64,000 bases of DNA from Solirubrum koreensis (GTDB taxonomy: Bacteria; Bacteroidota; Bacteroidia; Cytophagales; Hymenobacteraceae), in the NCBI RefSeq assembly GCF_039541855.1, contig NZ_BAABHA010000002.1, forward strand, positions 1 to 64,000. The letters run 5' to 3'. The translations under genes were made by a program, and so were the position numbers. Shown in pieces: positions 45,763-54,164 of this stretch; the first letter of the stretch is position 1, and each line of letters starts with the position of its first letter. The notes under the pieces were generated by a model that ran no database searches, was not told the DNA's origin, and was given only the letters and a program-made list of their open reading frames with translations.

Positions 45763-46944
45763 TCACACCTTGATGATGATGCGCCGGGCGTACATTCCCC
45801 ACAGTACAACCAGCCAGATAAGCACGCAGGCTAAAGCGCCGGCCAGGGAAGCGTCGCGCGGATCGGAGAAGTAAGGCACGAAAAACTGCTGGTAGAGCAG
45901 CGTTTTTACGCTAACGGGAGTGCCGTTTGGCCCGGCGACTTTCCAGGTATTCAGCCCCCGCGCCAGCAGCCCCGACAGGAAAAACACGGTAATGGCATTT
46001 ACGCCATACACCAAGAAAGGCTTGGTCCAGCGGCGCCAGCCCTGCACGTCGCACAGCCAGTACAGGGTAGCCAAACCAGCCACGGCCATGCCGCCGGTAT
46101 AGAGCACGTACGAGCTGGTCCAGAGGCTTTTGTTGACTGGAAACCAGCTGTTCCAGATTAGCCCCAGCACAATCAGTAACACGGCATCCACCATCAGCCA
46201 TACCACTTTCTCAGCCGGCGCTATGTTTGGGCGGCGCAGCCACTGGCCCGTAAGTACGCCCAGCAGTCCGGTGCCAATAGCGGGTAAAGTCCCCAGCAAG
46301 CCTTCCGGGTCCCACGTGCGGGAACTGGCCCACAGGTGGTTTTCACCCAGCACGGTGCGGTCGAGCCAGGCCCCGAAGTCTTTGCCCGGCAGCAGCACGG
46401 CCTCGGTGGCGCCGGGAGCCGGCACCAGTTGTTCGAGCAGGTTGTAGCCGATGAGCAAGCTTGCCAATAGCCACAATTGCGTCCGCCAGCTGGTGGTCAG
46501 AAACACTGTGCCGCAGGCAATGAACACCAAGCCGATGCGCTGGAGTACACCCGGCAAGCGCAGCGTGGCCAGGTCCCACTTCAGAAAGTAAGCCATGAAC
46601 AGGCCCAACCCGATAAGCACCGCACCGCGCCGCACCACCCGCCACAGCACCGGGCCCAGGGGTTCGGCGCGACGCTTTACGCCGTCCAGCGCGTACACGC
46701 ACGACACCCCTACGATGAACAGGAAGAAGGGAAATATCAGGTCAGTGGGGGTGCAGCCGTGCCACTCGGCGTGTTCTAGCGGCGCGTAAATATGGCCCCA
46801 GTCGCCGGGGTTATTCACCAGAATCATGGCCATGACGGTGATGCCCCGAAAGACATCGAGCGACACCAACCGGCCCGGCTGCGAGGCCTCGGCCAAGGGC
46901 AGCGTGTGGGTGGTTTCAACGGCAGCCTGGGTAGTACTTTGCAT
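45763..46944 (-). CDS. NagX-like heparan-alpha-glucosaminide acetyltransferase family protein
   Basis: Polytopic membrane protein of 393 residues related to human HGSNAT and the bacterial NagX, which sit in N-acetylglucosamine utilisation loci. Family features are RLVSLDVFRGITVMAMILVNN with the conserved Asp, HGCTPTDLIFPFFLFIVGVS with the conserved His, and a closing set of about ten hydrophobic helices. The reaction in bacteria is unclear; acetyl transfer to or from glucosamines is the usual proposal. It follows SusC/SusD on the same strand, beyond a terminator, and nagB is further upstream. Confidence 0.88.
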   Translation of the reverse strand: MQSTTQAAVETTHTLPLAEASQPGRLVSLDVFRGITVMAMILVNNPGDWGHIYAPLEHAEWHGCTPTDLIFPFFLFIVGVSCVYALDGVKRRAEPLGPVLWRVVRRGAVLIGLGLFMAYFLKWDLATLRLPGVLQRIGLVFIACGTVFLTTSWRTQLWLLASLLIGYNLLEQLVPAPGATEAVLLPGKDFGAWLDRTVLGENHLWASSRTWDPEGLLGTLPAIGTGLLGVLTGQWLRRPNIAPAEKVVWLMVDAVLLIVLGLIWNSWFPVNKSLWTSSYVLYTGGMAVAGLATLYWLCDVQGWRRWTKPFLVYGVNAITVFFLSGLLARGLNTWKVAGPNGTPVSVKTLLYQQFFVPYFSDPRDASLAGALACVLIWLVVLWGMYARRIIIKV

Positions 46945-46964
46945 AAGGTAAAGAACGCAAAAAG

Positions 46965-46990
46965 CTCCCCTCCTTTTGCAGGCAGGGGAG
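46965..46990 (-). terminator. Terminator after the first susD gene
   Basis: CTCCCCT (46965-46971) pairs with AGGGGAG (46984-46990); on the minus strand the hairpin is followed by CTTTTTGCG. It separates SusD from the NagX-like gene, so the latter may rely on read-through or its own promoter. Confidence 0.72.
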
Positions 46991-47014
46991 TTTTCCGAGT
47001 CCTGTTTGCGTGCT

Positions 47015-48337
47015 TTAAATCACCGGATCGGGGGGAGTTGCGGTGTTATTTTCACGTTCAGAGCGCGGATAGGGAAAGAAGTTGCGGTTGCGTTCAGCCC
47101 CCGGGGTACCGGCACCGGGGCGGCCAAAGCGGCGGTTATCTTCCAAACGAAAGCCCTGGAAGGCCAACTCCACCTGCCGGTTGCGGTAGATGTCGAACAG
47201 AATGGCTTCCTGGGTAATGGGGCCCGCGTATGGCCCCAAATTGGCGCCGGGAGGAGCCGTGGGGAAGGCTGCGCTGCCAGCAGTAGTGGCCGCGGCAGTG
47301 CTGGTGCGCACCCGGTTCAGCTCTGTTACGGCATTGGCTAAGTCGTTTTTACGGGCGTAGGCTTCGGCCCGAATCAGCAGCATTTCACCCGGCACGTATA
47401 CCGGAATGGGCGCGGCACTGGCCGTGTAAAAGCCGGTGCCGCGGTTTTGGGTGGCCGTGGGGTTGGCGCGGGTGTAAAACGGAATGCGCCGGTCGCCGGC
47501 TTCGGGTGCCAGGGCGCCGGTCAGGCCCAGGTTCACGTCGAATGGCTCAAACACGTTGCGGTTACCAAAGGCTACTTCAAACAGCGGGTTGCGGGCCAGC
47601 TCATCAAAGTTGAATACTGATCGGCTGGTCAGGTCCACCCGGCCGGCAGCGGCAATGGCTTTGTCGTAGTCGCCGGCAAAGAGGCTGTAGCGGGCAATGA
47701 GGGCCTGCACCGTATTCGGCAGGTTGATGCCCCCAATGATTTTGTTGGTAAAGTCAGCCGAAACGGGCGTTTGGGCGAGTTGGGTAGCTGCGGCCTCCAG
47801 TTGCGTCACGGCCGATTGCAACGCCACCGTCCGGGAAACGAAGGGCGCGTTGGCCTCTGTGGTGATGGGCAGTTGCTCGAAATACTGCGCCAATGTACCG
47901 ATGGCCAGCGCCCGAAAAATGCTGGCATAGGCCACAATGCCACTGCGCGTGCCGGGGTCGGCGGCGTTGTTGGCGTTGGCCAGCACCAGGTCGGCGTTGG
48001 CGCGCACCAGCTGGCACTGGGTCCAGAGGTTGCGCACCACCCCGTTAATGTTGGTGACGTTGCCGGCGCCCAGGCTCACGTTGAATTCCTCGATGTTGCC
48101 TTGGTTGATGATGAGCAACTCGCGGGTGGTCAGCCCCCCGGCGGCCACCGTGTTGTAGAGCGGGCTGAGGGCCCCGCCCGTGGTGAAGCGCGACTGCAGC
48201 CCGTTGCACACGGCAATGAGGCCGTCGGCGTTGGTGAGCACCTGCACGTCGCTGGCGGTGCTGGGGTTCAGGTATTCTTTGTCGCAGCCGCTCATCGTCG
48301 TCGACAGCACGGCCAGCAAAAGGAGTATCTTTTTCAT
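47015..48337 (-). CDS. SusD/RagB-family lipoprotein (first pair)
   Basis: A 440-residue surface lipoprotein capturing glycans or peptides for its SusC partner. The lipobox is TTMSGC (Cys18), followed by DKEYLNPS, a typical SusD start with acidic residues that may act as surface-export signal. The TPR-rich SusD fold is indicated by helical repeats and by the C-terminal block ILFDIYRNRQVELAFQGFRLEDNRRFG. It follows the SusC gene after 33 bp on the same strand. The ligand is not deducible; nagX and nagB neighbours point to N-acetylated amino sugars. Confidence 0.93.
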   Translation of the reverse strand: MKKILLLLAVLSTTMSGCDKEYLNPSTASDVQVLTNADGLIAVCNGLQSRFTTGGALSPLYNTVAAGGLTTRELLIINQGNIEEFNVSLGAGNVTNINGVVRNLWTQCQLVRANADLVLANANNAADPGTRSGIVAYASIFRALAIGTLAQYFEQLPITTEANAPFVSRTVALQSAVTQLEAAATQLAQTPVSADFTNKIIGGINLPNTVQALIARYSLFAGDYDKAIAAAGRVDLTSRSVFNFDELARNPLFEVAFGNRNVFEPFDVNLGLTGALAPEAGDRRIPFYTRANPTATQNRGTGFYTASAAPIPVYVPGEMLLIRAEAYARKNDLANAVTELNRVRTSTAAATTAGSAAFPTAPPGANLGPYAGPITQEAILFDIYRNRQVELAFQGFRLEDNRRFGRPGAGTPGAERNRNFFPYPRSERENNTATPPDPVI

Positions 48338-48370
48338 GTTATAACAGCGGTTAGAAAATGGACGACCGAA

Positions 48371-51300
48371 CTAAAAGCTGGCCGCTAGCCGCAGCTGGAA
48401 AGTGCGCGGAATGGGCACGTTGCCGAAGTCCACGGCCCGCAGCAAATCCGACGAGCCGCCCGCGCTGGTTTCGGGGTCGAAACCCTTGTAATCGTCCCAG
48501 GAGTAGAGGTTGCGGCCAATCAGCGACACGGTCAGGTCCCGGATACGCGGGGTAAACGAGGGCAGCGTGTAGCTCAGCGCGGCCTCGCGCAGCTTTACAA
48601 ACGAGCCGTCGTCGATGCGAAATTCCTGGGTGTTATACACGGCGAAAATGTAGCCGCGCGGCAGCTCACCCCGCAGTTCCTGCTCGGCCAACTCGCCCAG
48701 GCCCACGCCTTGGCGGGTGCGGTAGTCGGCGTTAAACACGTCTACGCCCTGCACGGCATCAAAGAGCACCCGCAGGCTGAGCTTTTTGTAGGTAAAGCCG
48801 GAACTCAGTGAGCCGGTCCAATCGGGGTTGGGGTCGCCGATGACTACGTTGGCCACGCTGGTGCCGGGGCCGTAGCCAGGCTGGCCATCGGCGCCGCGGG
48901 CTGGCGTAAAACCTATTTCGCCGTTACCCTGCCCCAGGGCGCGCTCGTCCTGCGGGAAGCCTTGTGGGGTAAGCAGTAGGGAGCCGTCGGGGTTGCGGGC
49001 GTAGGCCGAGCCGTAGAACACGCCGGCCGGCTGGCCGTTGATCAGGTACACGGGCGCGCCCGCCACGTTGTCGATGAGAATGGCAGCCGAGCCTTCCAGG
49101 TCCACCACCTTGTTGCGGTTGCGGCTGTAAATGGCCGTCACGTCCCAGGTAAAATCGGCGGTTCTAACCGGCGTGGCGCTCAGCTGCACCTCCACACCCC
49201 GGTTGCGCAGCCGGGCCACGTTCTCCACAATGGTGGAGCCGCCCCGCGACGGGGCAATGGAGCGGTCCACCACCAGGTCGGTGGTGTTTTGGTTGTACAC
49301 CGAGACACCCAGCCCAATCCGGTCGTTGAGAAAACCCAGGTCGGCGCCGGCTTCCACTTCCCGCACGCGCTCCGGCCGCACCCGCGGGTTAGCCAGCCGC
49401 GAGCCGGGCAAAAAGGTGTTGCGGCCCTGAAACCCAACGGGCACAAACTGGTAGAACCGGTCGTAGGAGTTGATGGCCGTGAGGCCGCCGGCCTCGCCGT
49501 AGCTGGCCCGCAGCTTCAGCGAGCTGAACGACTTGGCCAGGCCGCCGCTTTGCCAGAAGCCCAGATCCGATACCACCAACGAGCCGCTCAGCTTGGGGTA
49601 GTACTGGTTGGTTTCGGAGGGCGAGAACTTGGAGGACCGGTCGCGGCGGATGGCACCGGTGAGGAACGCCAGGTTGCGGAAACCCACGGTGGCCTGCCCA
49701 AAAATGCCGCTCAAATCAAACTGGTCCAGCTCGTACACCGAGGCCACCGTGTTGCTGGCCGACCCGCTGACGGTGGTAATAAACGGTGCTTGGCTTTGGC
49801 CTTGGGTGCGCACCAGCTCTCCGCGCAGGTATTGGTAGCTATAACCGGCCAGCAACGTGAGCTTGAAACTCTCCGAAAGCTGCCGGTCGTAGCCCAGGTT
49901 CACATCGGAGTTTAGCTGGAGCACGTTGTTGTTGCCGTTGGCGGCAAAGCCGTTGGGGAAACGCGCCAGCGGCAGGCCCGCCACGGCTTGGTATGGGTAC
50001 GGCCGGATGTAGTTCTGGCCCGCCTGCGAGTAGGTGTCCACGCCCAGAATGTAATCGAGCGAGACGCCCTTAACCGGCGTCAAGTTCAGCTGCAGATCGG
50101 CAATGGTGCGGTTGATGCGCTGCGTGAACTTCATGTCCTCGATGGTGGACAAAGGGTTTACGCGGGTGGGCTCCACAGCCAGCAGGTTGCCGTTAGCGTC
50201 GCGGCGGTTGATGTCGTAGATGTTGTTGGTGATGTTAATGGAGTTGACGGGGCTGTAGAACACGTTGCCGTTAGCCTTTTCCTCGGCAAAGCTGTTGTTG
50301 TAGGCCACACCCACCGAGGCGCGGGCCCAGCTTACGAGGCGCTGGTCTACGCGGGCCCGTACGTTGTAGCGGGTGAAATCGGTGCCCTCAATAATGCCCT
50401 GGTTTTTCAGATACCCTACCGACACCAGGTACTGCGTGCCCTCGGAGCCGCCGGTAATGGAGGCGCCGTTGTCGGTGCCGTAGCCGGTGCGGAAAATGTC
50501 CTTGAAGTAGTCGTAGCGCTGCACGTCCACGAGGTTGGTGGCCAGCCGGGCGGTGGCGCCGGCGCGGGTAATGGGCGTGGTGGTTACGTTGGGGTTGGCC
50601 GCCAGCTGCTGGGCCGTGGGCACCCCAATGGTGTAGAGGCGCAAATCGGCAAAGCCAAACTGCTTGCCGTAGGTGTTGATTGGCACCGATTTGCGCAGCT
50701 CGTTCACGTTAAAGCTGGTGTACACCGATACCCGCGGGGCACCGGCCTGCCCGCGCTTGGTGGTAATAAGCACCACGCCGTTAGAGGCCCGCGAACCGTA
50801 CTGCGCGGCCGCGGCAGCCCCGTTAATCACGTTAATGCTGGCAATGTCGTTGGGGTTGAGGTCGGCGAGGCGGTTCTGCCCGGGGTTGGCCGCCGAGCCG
50901 ATGGCGTTGTCGGCGGCCGCGGCCAGCTGCGAGACGTTGGTGCTGGCGTTGCTCACAATCACGCCGTCTACCACGTACAGCGGGTCGGAGGAGCCGCGCA
51001 GCGAGTGAATACCGCGCAGCCGCACCGACATGGAGCCGGACGGGTCGCCGGAGTTCTGCACAATTTGGGCGCCGGGCAGCTTGCCCTGCAGGGCCGTGAG
51101 GGCTCCGCCCGTACCGCTTTGCACCAAATCCTGCGCCGTTACAGTACTAATGGCATTGCCCAGCTCGCGCTTGTTCACGCTAATGGTGGAGCCGATAACT
51201 ACCACGTCGTCGAGGTTTTGCCGGGCTTCGCTCAACGTTACGTCGGTGGTAACGCTGCCGCTACTACCTAGTGTTACCGAGCGGGTTTGGGTTTTGAAGC

Positions 51301-51571
51301 CAATAGTGGTAAACGACAGGGAGTAAGTGCCCGGAGGCAGCTGGACCGTGAGGCTGTAGTTGCCCTCGCCGTTAGAGGCAGTGCCCAGCGTTGTGCCAAC
51401 TATAAGGATGGTGGTGCCGGGTATGCCCTGTCCCCGCTCGTCGGTAACGCGACCCTGCAGGGTAAACGGCGCGCGGTTTCCCGTGTCTTGTGCCGCTAGT
51501 CGCAGCCCTACGCCAAAAGTCAGGCACGCCCACAATAGGGTCAGCCTCGCAAAGAAGTACGTGTTGCGCAT
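48371..51571 (-). CDS. SusC/RagA-family TonB-dependent transporter (first pair)
   Basis: A 1066-residue outer-membrane transporter. It has a signal peptide, a CarboxypepD_reg-like N-terminal domain (LQGRVTDERGQGIPGTTILI), the plug with SVRLRGIHSLRG, DPLYVVDGVIV and GVVLITTKRGQAG, and a long beta-barrel ending LRLAASF. It forms a complex with SusD downstream. The ATG at 51571 begins the signal peptide; the 51610 frame adds 13 residues. An AT-rich region of about 70 bp upstream probably carries its promoter. Confidence 0.95.
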   Translation of the reverse strand: MRNTYFFARLTLLWACLTFGVGLRLAAQDTGNRAPFTLQGRVTDERGQGIPGTTILIVGTTLGTASNGEGNYSLTVQLPPGTYSLSFTTIGFKTQTRSVTLGSSGSVTTDVTLSEARQNLDDVVVIGSTISVNKRELGNAISTVTAQDLVQSGTGGALTALQGKLPGAQIVQNSGDPSGSMSVRLRGIHSLRGSSDPLYVVDGVIVSNASTNVSQLAAAADNAIGSAANPGQNRLADLNPNDIASINVINGAAAAAQYGSRASNGVVLITTKRGQAGAPRVSVYTSFNVNELRKSVPINTYGKQFGFADLRLYTIGVPTAQQLAANPNVTTTPITRAGATARLATNLVDVQRYDYFKDIFRTGYGTDNGASITGGSEGTQYLVSVGYLKNQGIIEGTDFTRYNVRARVDQRLVSWARASVGVAYNNSFAEEKANGNVFYSPVNSINITNNIYDINRRDANGNLLAVEPTRVNPLSTIEDMKFTQRINRTIADLQLNLTPVKGVSLDYILGVDTYSQAGQNYIRPYPYQAVAGLPLARFPNGFAANGNNNVLQLNSDVNLGYDRQLSESFKLTLLAGYSYQYLRGELVRTQGQSQAPFITTVSGSASNTVASVYELDQFDLSGIFGQATVGFRNLAFLTGAIRRDRSSKFSPSETNQYYPKLSGSLVVSDLGFWQSGGLAKSFSSLKLRASYGEAGGLTAINSYDRFYQFVPVGFQGRNTFLPGSRLANPRVRPERVREVEAGADLGFLNDRIGLGVSVYNQNTTDLVVDRSIAPSRGGSTIVENVARLRNRGVEVQLSATPVRTADFTWDVTAIYSRNRNKVVDLEGSAAILIDNVAGAPVYLINGQPAGVFYGSAYARNPDGSLLLTPQGFPQDERALGQGNGEIGFTPARGADGQPGYGPGTSVANVVIGDPNPDWTGSLSSGFTYKKLSLRVLFDAVQGVDVFNADYRTRQGVGLGELAEQELRGELPRGYIFAVYNTQEFRIDDGSFVKLREAALSYTLPSFTPRIRDLTVSLIGRNLYSWDDYKGFDPETSAGGSSDLLRAVDFGNVPIPRTFQLRLAASF

Positions 51572-51912
51572 AGTAGAAGTGGGGAATGTGAAAGTGGAAG
51601 AGAGTGGCAATACCCCGTTAATATATATTATTTTTAATTAGAATAATGCAAATTAATTGCCCTCTATTCCTACTCCTTGCAGTTATGCTTGGTGCTGGCC
51701 CGCAGACGTAAGTCCAAAGGCTGAAAGCTCACCTTTAGCACAGGCTTGTTAGCCTTTTGTAGCATTCAAATTGCTCCCTATAATGCTCGGGCTGCTTAGC
51801 AAAAAAGACCATCCGACTCTCATCCAAAACACACGGGTTCTGGCGAGAGGCGGACGGTCTTTTTCGTTATCGGCTCCTCCTGCGGAAGCGCTGCTTTACG
51901 GCACTTTAAGTG
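51572..51912. other. Intergenic region between the first susC and nagB
   Basis: The part next to susC (51617-51665) is very AT-rich and is the likely promoter area; no exact TAnnTTTG box was found (closest TTAATTTG on the minus strand). The part near 51801-51864 is the terminator of nagB. No gene was seen. Confidence 0.55.
51801..51864. terminator. Terminator after nagB
   Basis: An imperfect stem of about 20 bp (51802-51821 with 51845-51864, two mismatches) has A/T outer runs and a 23-nt loop. It lies 48 nt past the nagB stop. Confidence 0.75.
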
Positions 51913-53829
51913 CTAATACTGCCAGCGCACGAAGGCTTCTATGCCCTCGTATTCGGGCAGCCCTAGCTGGTCGTAGATTTTGGCCGTGGTGCGGTTGCGC
52001 TCCTCGGCGCGCTGCCAGAACTCACGTTGGTCGGCGCCGGGAAATAGTGGCCGGTCCTTCTGGCTCTGGTGCTTGAAAATGGCGCGGCGCTTGCGCGTCA
52101 GCTCTTCGGGCGAGATGGGCACGGCCATTTCAATCTGGTCGATATCCCACTCCTGCCAGGCGCCGCGGTAGAGCCACACCCAGCAGTTTTGCAGCCACGC
52201 GGTGTTGGCGGCTTTCAGGCGCTGCACAGCCTGCATAATGGCCGACAGGCACACGCGGTGCGTGCCGTGCGGGTCACTTAGGTCGCCGGCGGCGTAAATC
52301 TGGTGGGGCTGAATGCGGTTCAGCAAATCCATGGTGAGCTGAATATCTTCTTCGCCGAGGGGCTTTTTGCGTACGCGGCCGGTTTCGTAGAACGGCAAAT
52401 CCATGAAGTGCGCGTTGGCATCGGGCACGCCGGCCAGGCGGCAGGCACTCTTGGCTTCGCCGCGCCGGATGAGGCCTTTTATTTGCTGCACCTCATCGGA
52501 ATCGACTTGGCCGGGGGCTTTGTTTTTCAGAAAGTCGGCGACGCGGTGGTAGAGGTTTTCGGCCGGCTGCTCACCCGAAAGTCGGAAGGCTTCGTCGTAA
52601 TCGGCCACGAACTCGGCGAAGCGAATGGCCTCGTCGTCGAACACGGCAATGTTGCCGGAAGTCTGGTAGGCCACGTGTACTTCATGGCCCTGATCGACGA
52701 GGCGCAGCAGCGTGCCGCCCATACTGATAACGTCGTCGTCGGGATGGGGCGAAAAGATCAACACGCGCTTGGGGAAGGGCTCGGCGCGCTCGGGGCGGTA
52801 GGTATCGTCGGCATTGGGTTTGCCGCCGGGCCAGCCGGTAATGGTGTGCTGTAGCTGGTTAAATACCCGGATGTTAATGCTGTACGCCGGGCCCGATTCG
52901 GCCAGCAAATCCGACAAGCCGTTTTCGTTGTACTCGTTGTCGGTGAGCTTGAGAATGGGCTTTTGCAGGTTGCGGGCCAGCCAGGTCACGGCTTTGCGCA
53001 CGGTAGCTTCATCCTGCCAATTACTGGGCAGGCCGGCCAGCCACGGGGTTTTGCGTTGCGTTAGTTCGGCACCGGCCGCGTCGTCTAGCACTACTTGCAC
53101 GGCGGGGTGGCGCTGCAAATACGTGGCGGGCACGGTGTCGGTCGGTTCGCCTTCCACCATGCGTTTTACCACGGCCGCCTTTCCTTCACCCCAGGCCAGG
53201 AGCACAATCTTTTTGGCTTCGAGAATAGAGCCTACGCCCATGGTGAGGGCGCGGCGCGGCACGTTTTCCTCGCCGTAAAAATCGGAGGCCGCGTCGGTTC
53301 GCGTGATGTGGTCGAGGGTAATGATGCGGGTGCGCGAGGAGGCTCCCGAGCCCGGTTCGTTAAAGCCAATGTGGCCGGTGCGGCCAATGCCCAGCAACTG
53401 CAGCTCGATGCCGCCGGCCTCGCGAATTTGCTCCTCGTAACGGCGGCAGTAGTCGGCTACCTGCTCCTGCGGCACGGTGCCGTCGGGAATGTGCACGTTT
53501 TCGGGCCGGATGTCCACGTGGTCGAACAGGTACTCGTGCATGAAGCGCACGTAACTCTGCAAGGAGTCGGGCGCCATGGGGTAGTACTCGTCGAGGTTAA
53601 ACGACACCACGTTCCGGAAGCTCAGGCCTTCTTCGCGGTGCAGGCGCACCAGCTCTTCGTACACCCGCGTGGGCGACGAGCCCGTGGCCAGGCCCAGCAC
53701 GCAGTTGCGGCCTTCGGCGGCACGCTGCCGGATTAGGTCAGCTATCTGCCGGGCTACGGCGGCGGACGCTTGTTCGGAATCGGTGTAAACGCTGACGGGC
53801 AGCTTCTCGGATTGCGTGGGCGTGAGCAT
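51913..53829 (-). CDS. nagB: Glucosamine-6-phosphate deaminase fused to a PIG-L deacetylase-like domain
   Basis: A 638-residue fusion usual in Bacteroidota. Residues 1-270 form the NagB isomerase/deaminase that turns glucosamine-6-phosphate into fructose-6-phosphate and ammonia: LATGSSP (47-53), general base Asp80 (FNLDEYY), and GRTGHIGFNEPGS with His153 and Glu158. In E. coli the position matching Thr151 is Asp141. From about 360 a PIG-L/LmbE zinc domain has SPHPDDDV and DPHGTHR. It is divergent from the second susC and lies between two SusC/SusD loci. ATG 53829 is chosen over the 53907 frame, which begins with a nonfamily basic segment. Confidence 0.92.
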   Translation of the reverse strand: MLTPTQSEKLPVSVYTDSEQASAAVARQIADLIRQRAAEGRNCVLGLATGSSPTRVYEELVRLHREEGLSFRNVVSFNLDEYYPMAPDSLQSYVRFMHEYLFDHVDIRPENVHIPDGTVPQEQVADYCRRYEEQIREAGGIELQLLGIGRTGHIGFNEPGSGASSRTRIITLDHITRTDAASDFYGEENVPRRALTMGVGSILEAKKIVLLAWGEGKAAVVKRMVEGEPTDTVPATYLQRHPAVQVVLDDAAGAELTQRKTPWLAGLPSNWQDEATVRKAVTWLARNLQKPILKLTDNEYNENGLSDLLAESGPAYSINIRVFNQLQHTITGWPGGKPNADDTYRPERAEPFPKRVLIFSPHPDDDVISMGGTLLRLVDQGHEVHVAYQTSGNIAVFDDEAIRFAEFVADYDEAFRLSGEQPAENLYHRVADFLKNKAPGQVDSDEVQQIKGLIRRGEAKSACRLAGVPDANAHFMDLPFYETGRVRKKPLGEEDIQLTMDLLNRIQPHQIYAAGDLSDPHGTHRVCLSAIMQAVQRLKAANTAWLQNCWVWLYRGAWQEWDIDQIEMAVPISPEELTRKRRAIFKHQSQKDRPLFPGADQREFWQRAEERNRTTAKIYDQLGLPEYEGIEAFVRWQY

Positions 53830-53916
53830 GGCGGGGAAGGGTTGGTGCGCGCCGAAATGTAACGGCTTTCTGTGCGGAGCGCAATGGCGCGCCTTCCGCC
53901 ATTTCAATTCCCTATC

Positions 53917-53947
53917 TTGACTCGACAGCCCGATAACATTAGCTTTA
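53917..53947 (+). promoter_or_regulatory. Candidate promoter upstream of the second susC
   Basis: TTG (53917-53919), a 20-nt spacer and TAGCTTTA (53940-53947; one mismatch to TAnnTTTG). Transcription from here would run about 210 nt before the susC ATG and pass through the hairpin at 54095-54126. Confidence 0.4.
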
Positions 53948-54094
53948 ATTCCGCCCCGGCCTGATAACGCCTACGCAGGCAGCCTGCCGGAAACCAGCGG
54001 ATTCATCGAATGCGTGCCCACCCAGCGGCTTTTCGTTGTATGCCAGTTACTTGTAGAATCAATATCTGGCCAGACTGGCCCTGGGCATTGCGCT

Positions 54095-54134
54095 AACCGC
54101 GTGCGGCTATATAGCCGCACGCGGTTTGTTTTTT
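54095..54134 (+). terminator. Perfect palindrome with T-run in the susC leader
   Basis: A loop-less 32-bp palindrome (54095-54110 with 54111-54126) is followed by TGTTTTTT, as in an intrinsic terminator. No plus-strand gene lies before it (nagB is divergent), so it would end a leader transcript or a small RNA, 30 bp before the susC ATG. Confidence 0.65.
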
Positions 54135-54164
54135 CCTGACTTTCCACTCCATTTCCCCACTCTC

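Larger units (their letters stand above)
53830..54164. other. Divergent regulatory region between nagB and the second susC
   Basis: These 335 bp hold the nagB promoter (a TACATTTC box on the minus strand near 53860) and a plus-strand TTG-20-TAGCTTTA promoter candidate. They also hold several small hairpins, such as GGCCAGACTGGCC near 54070, and a perfect palindrome followed by a T-run. The leader of susC is thus highly structured and may attenuate transcription. Confidence 0.5.
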
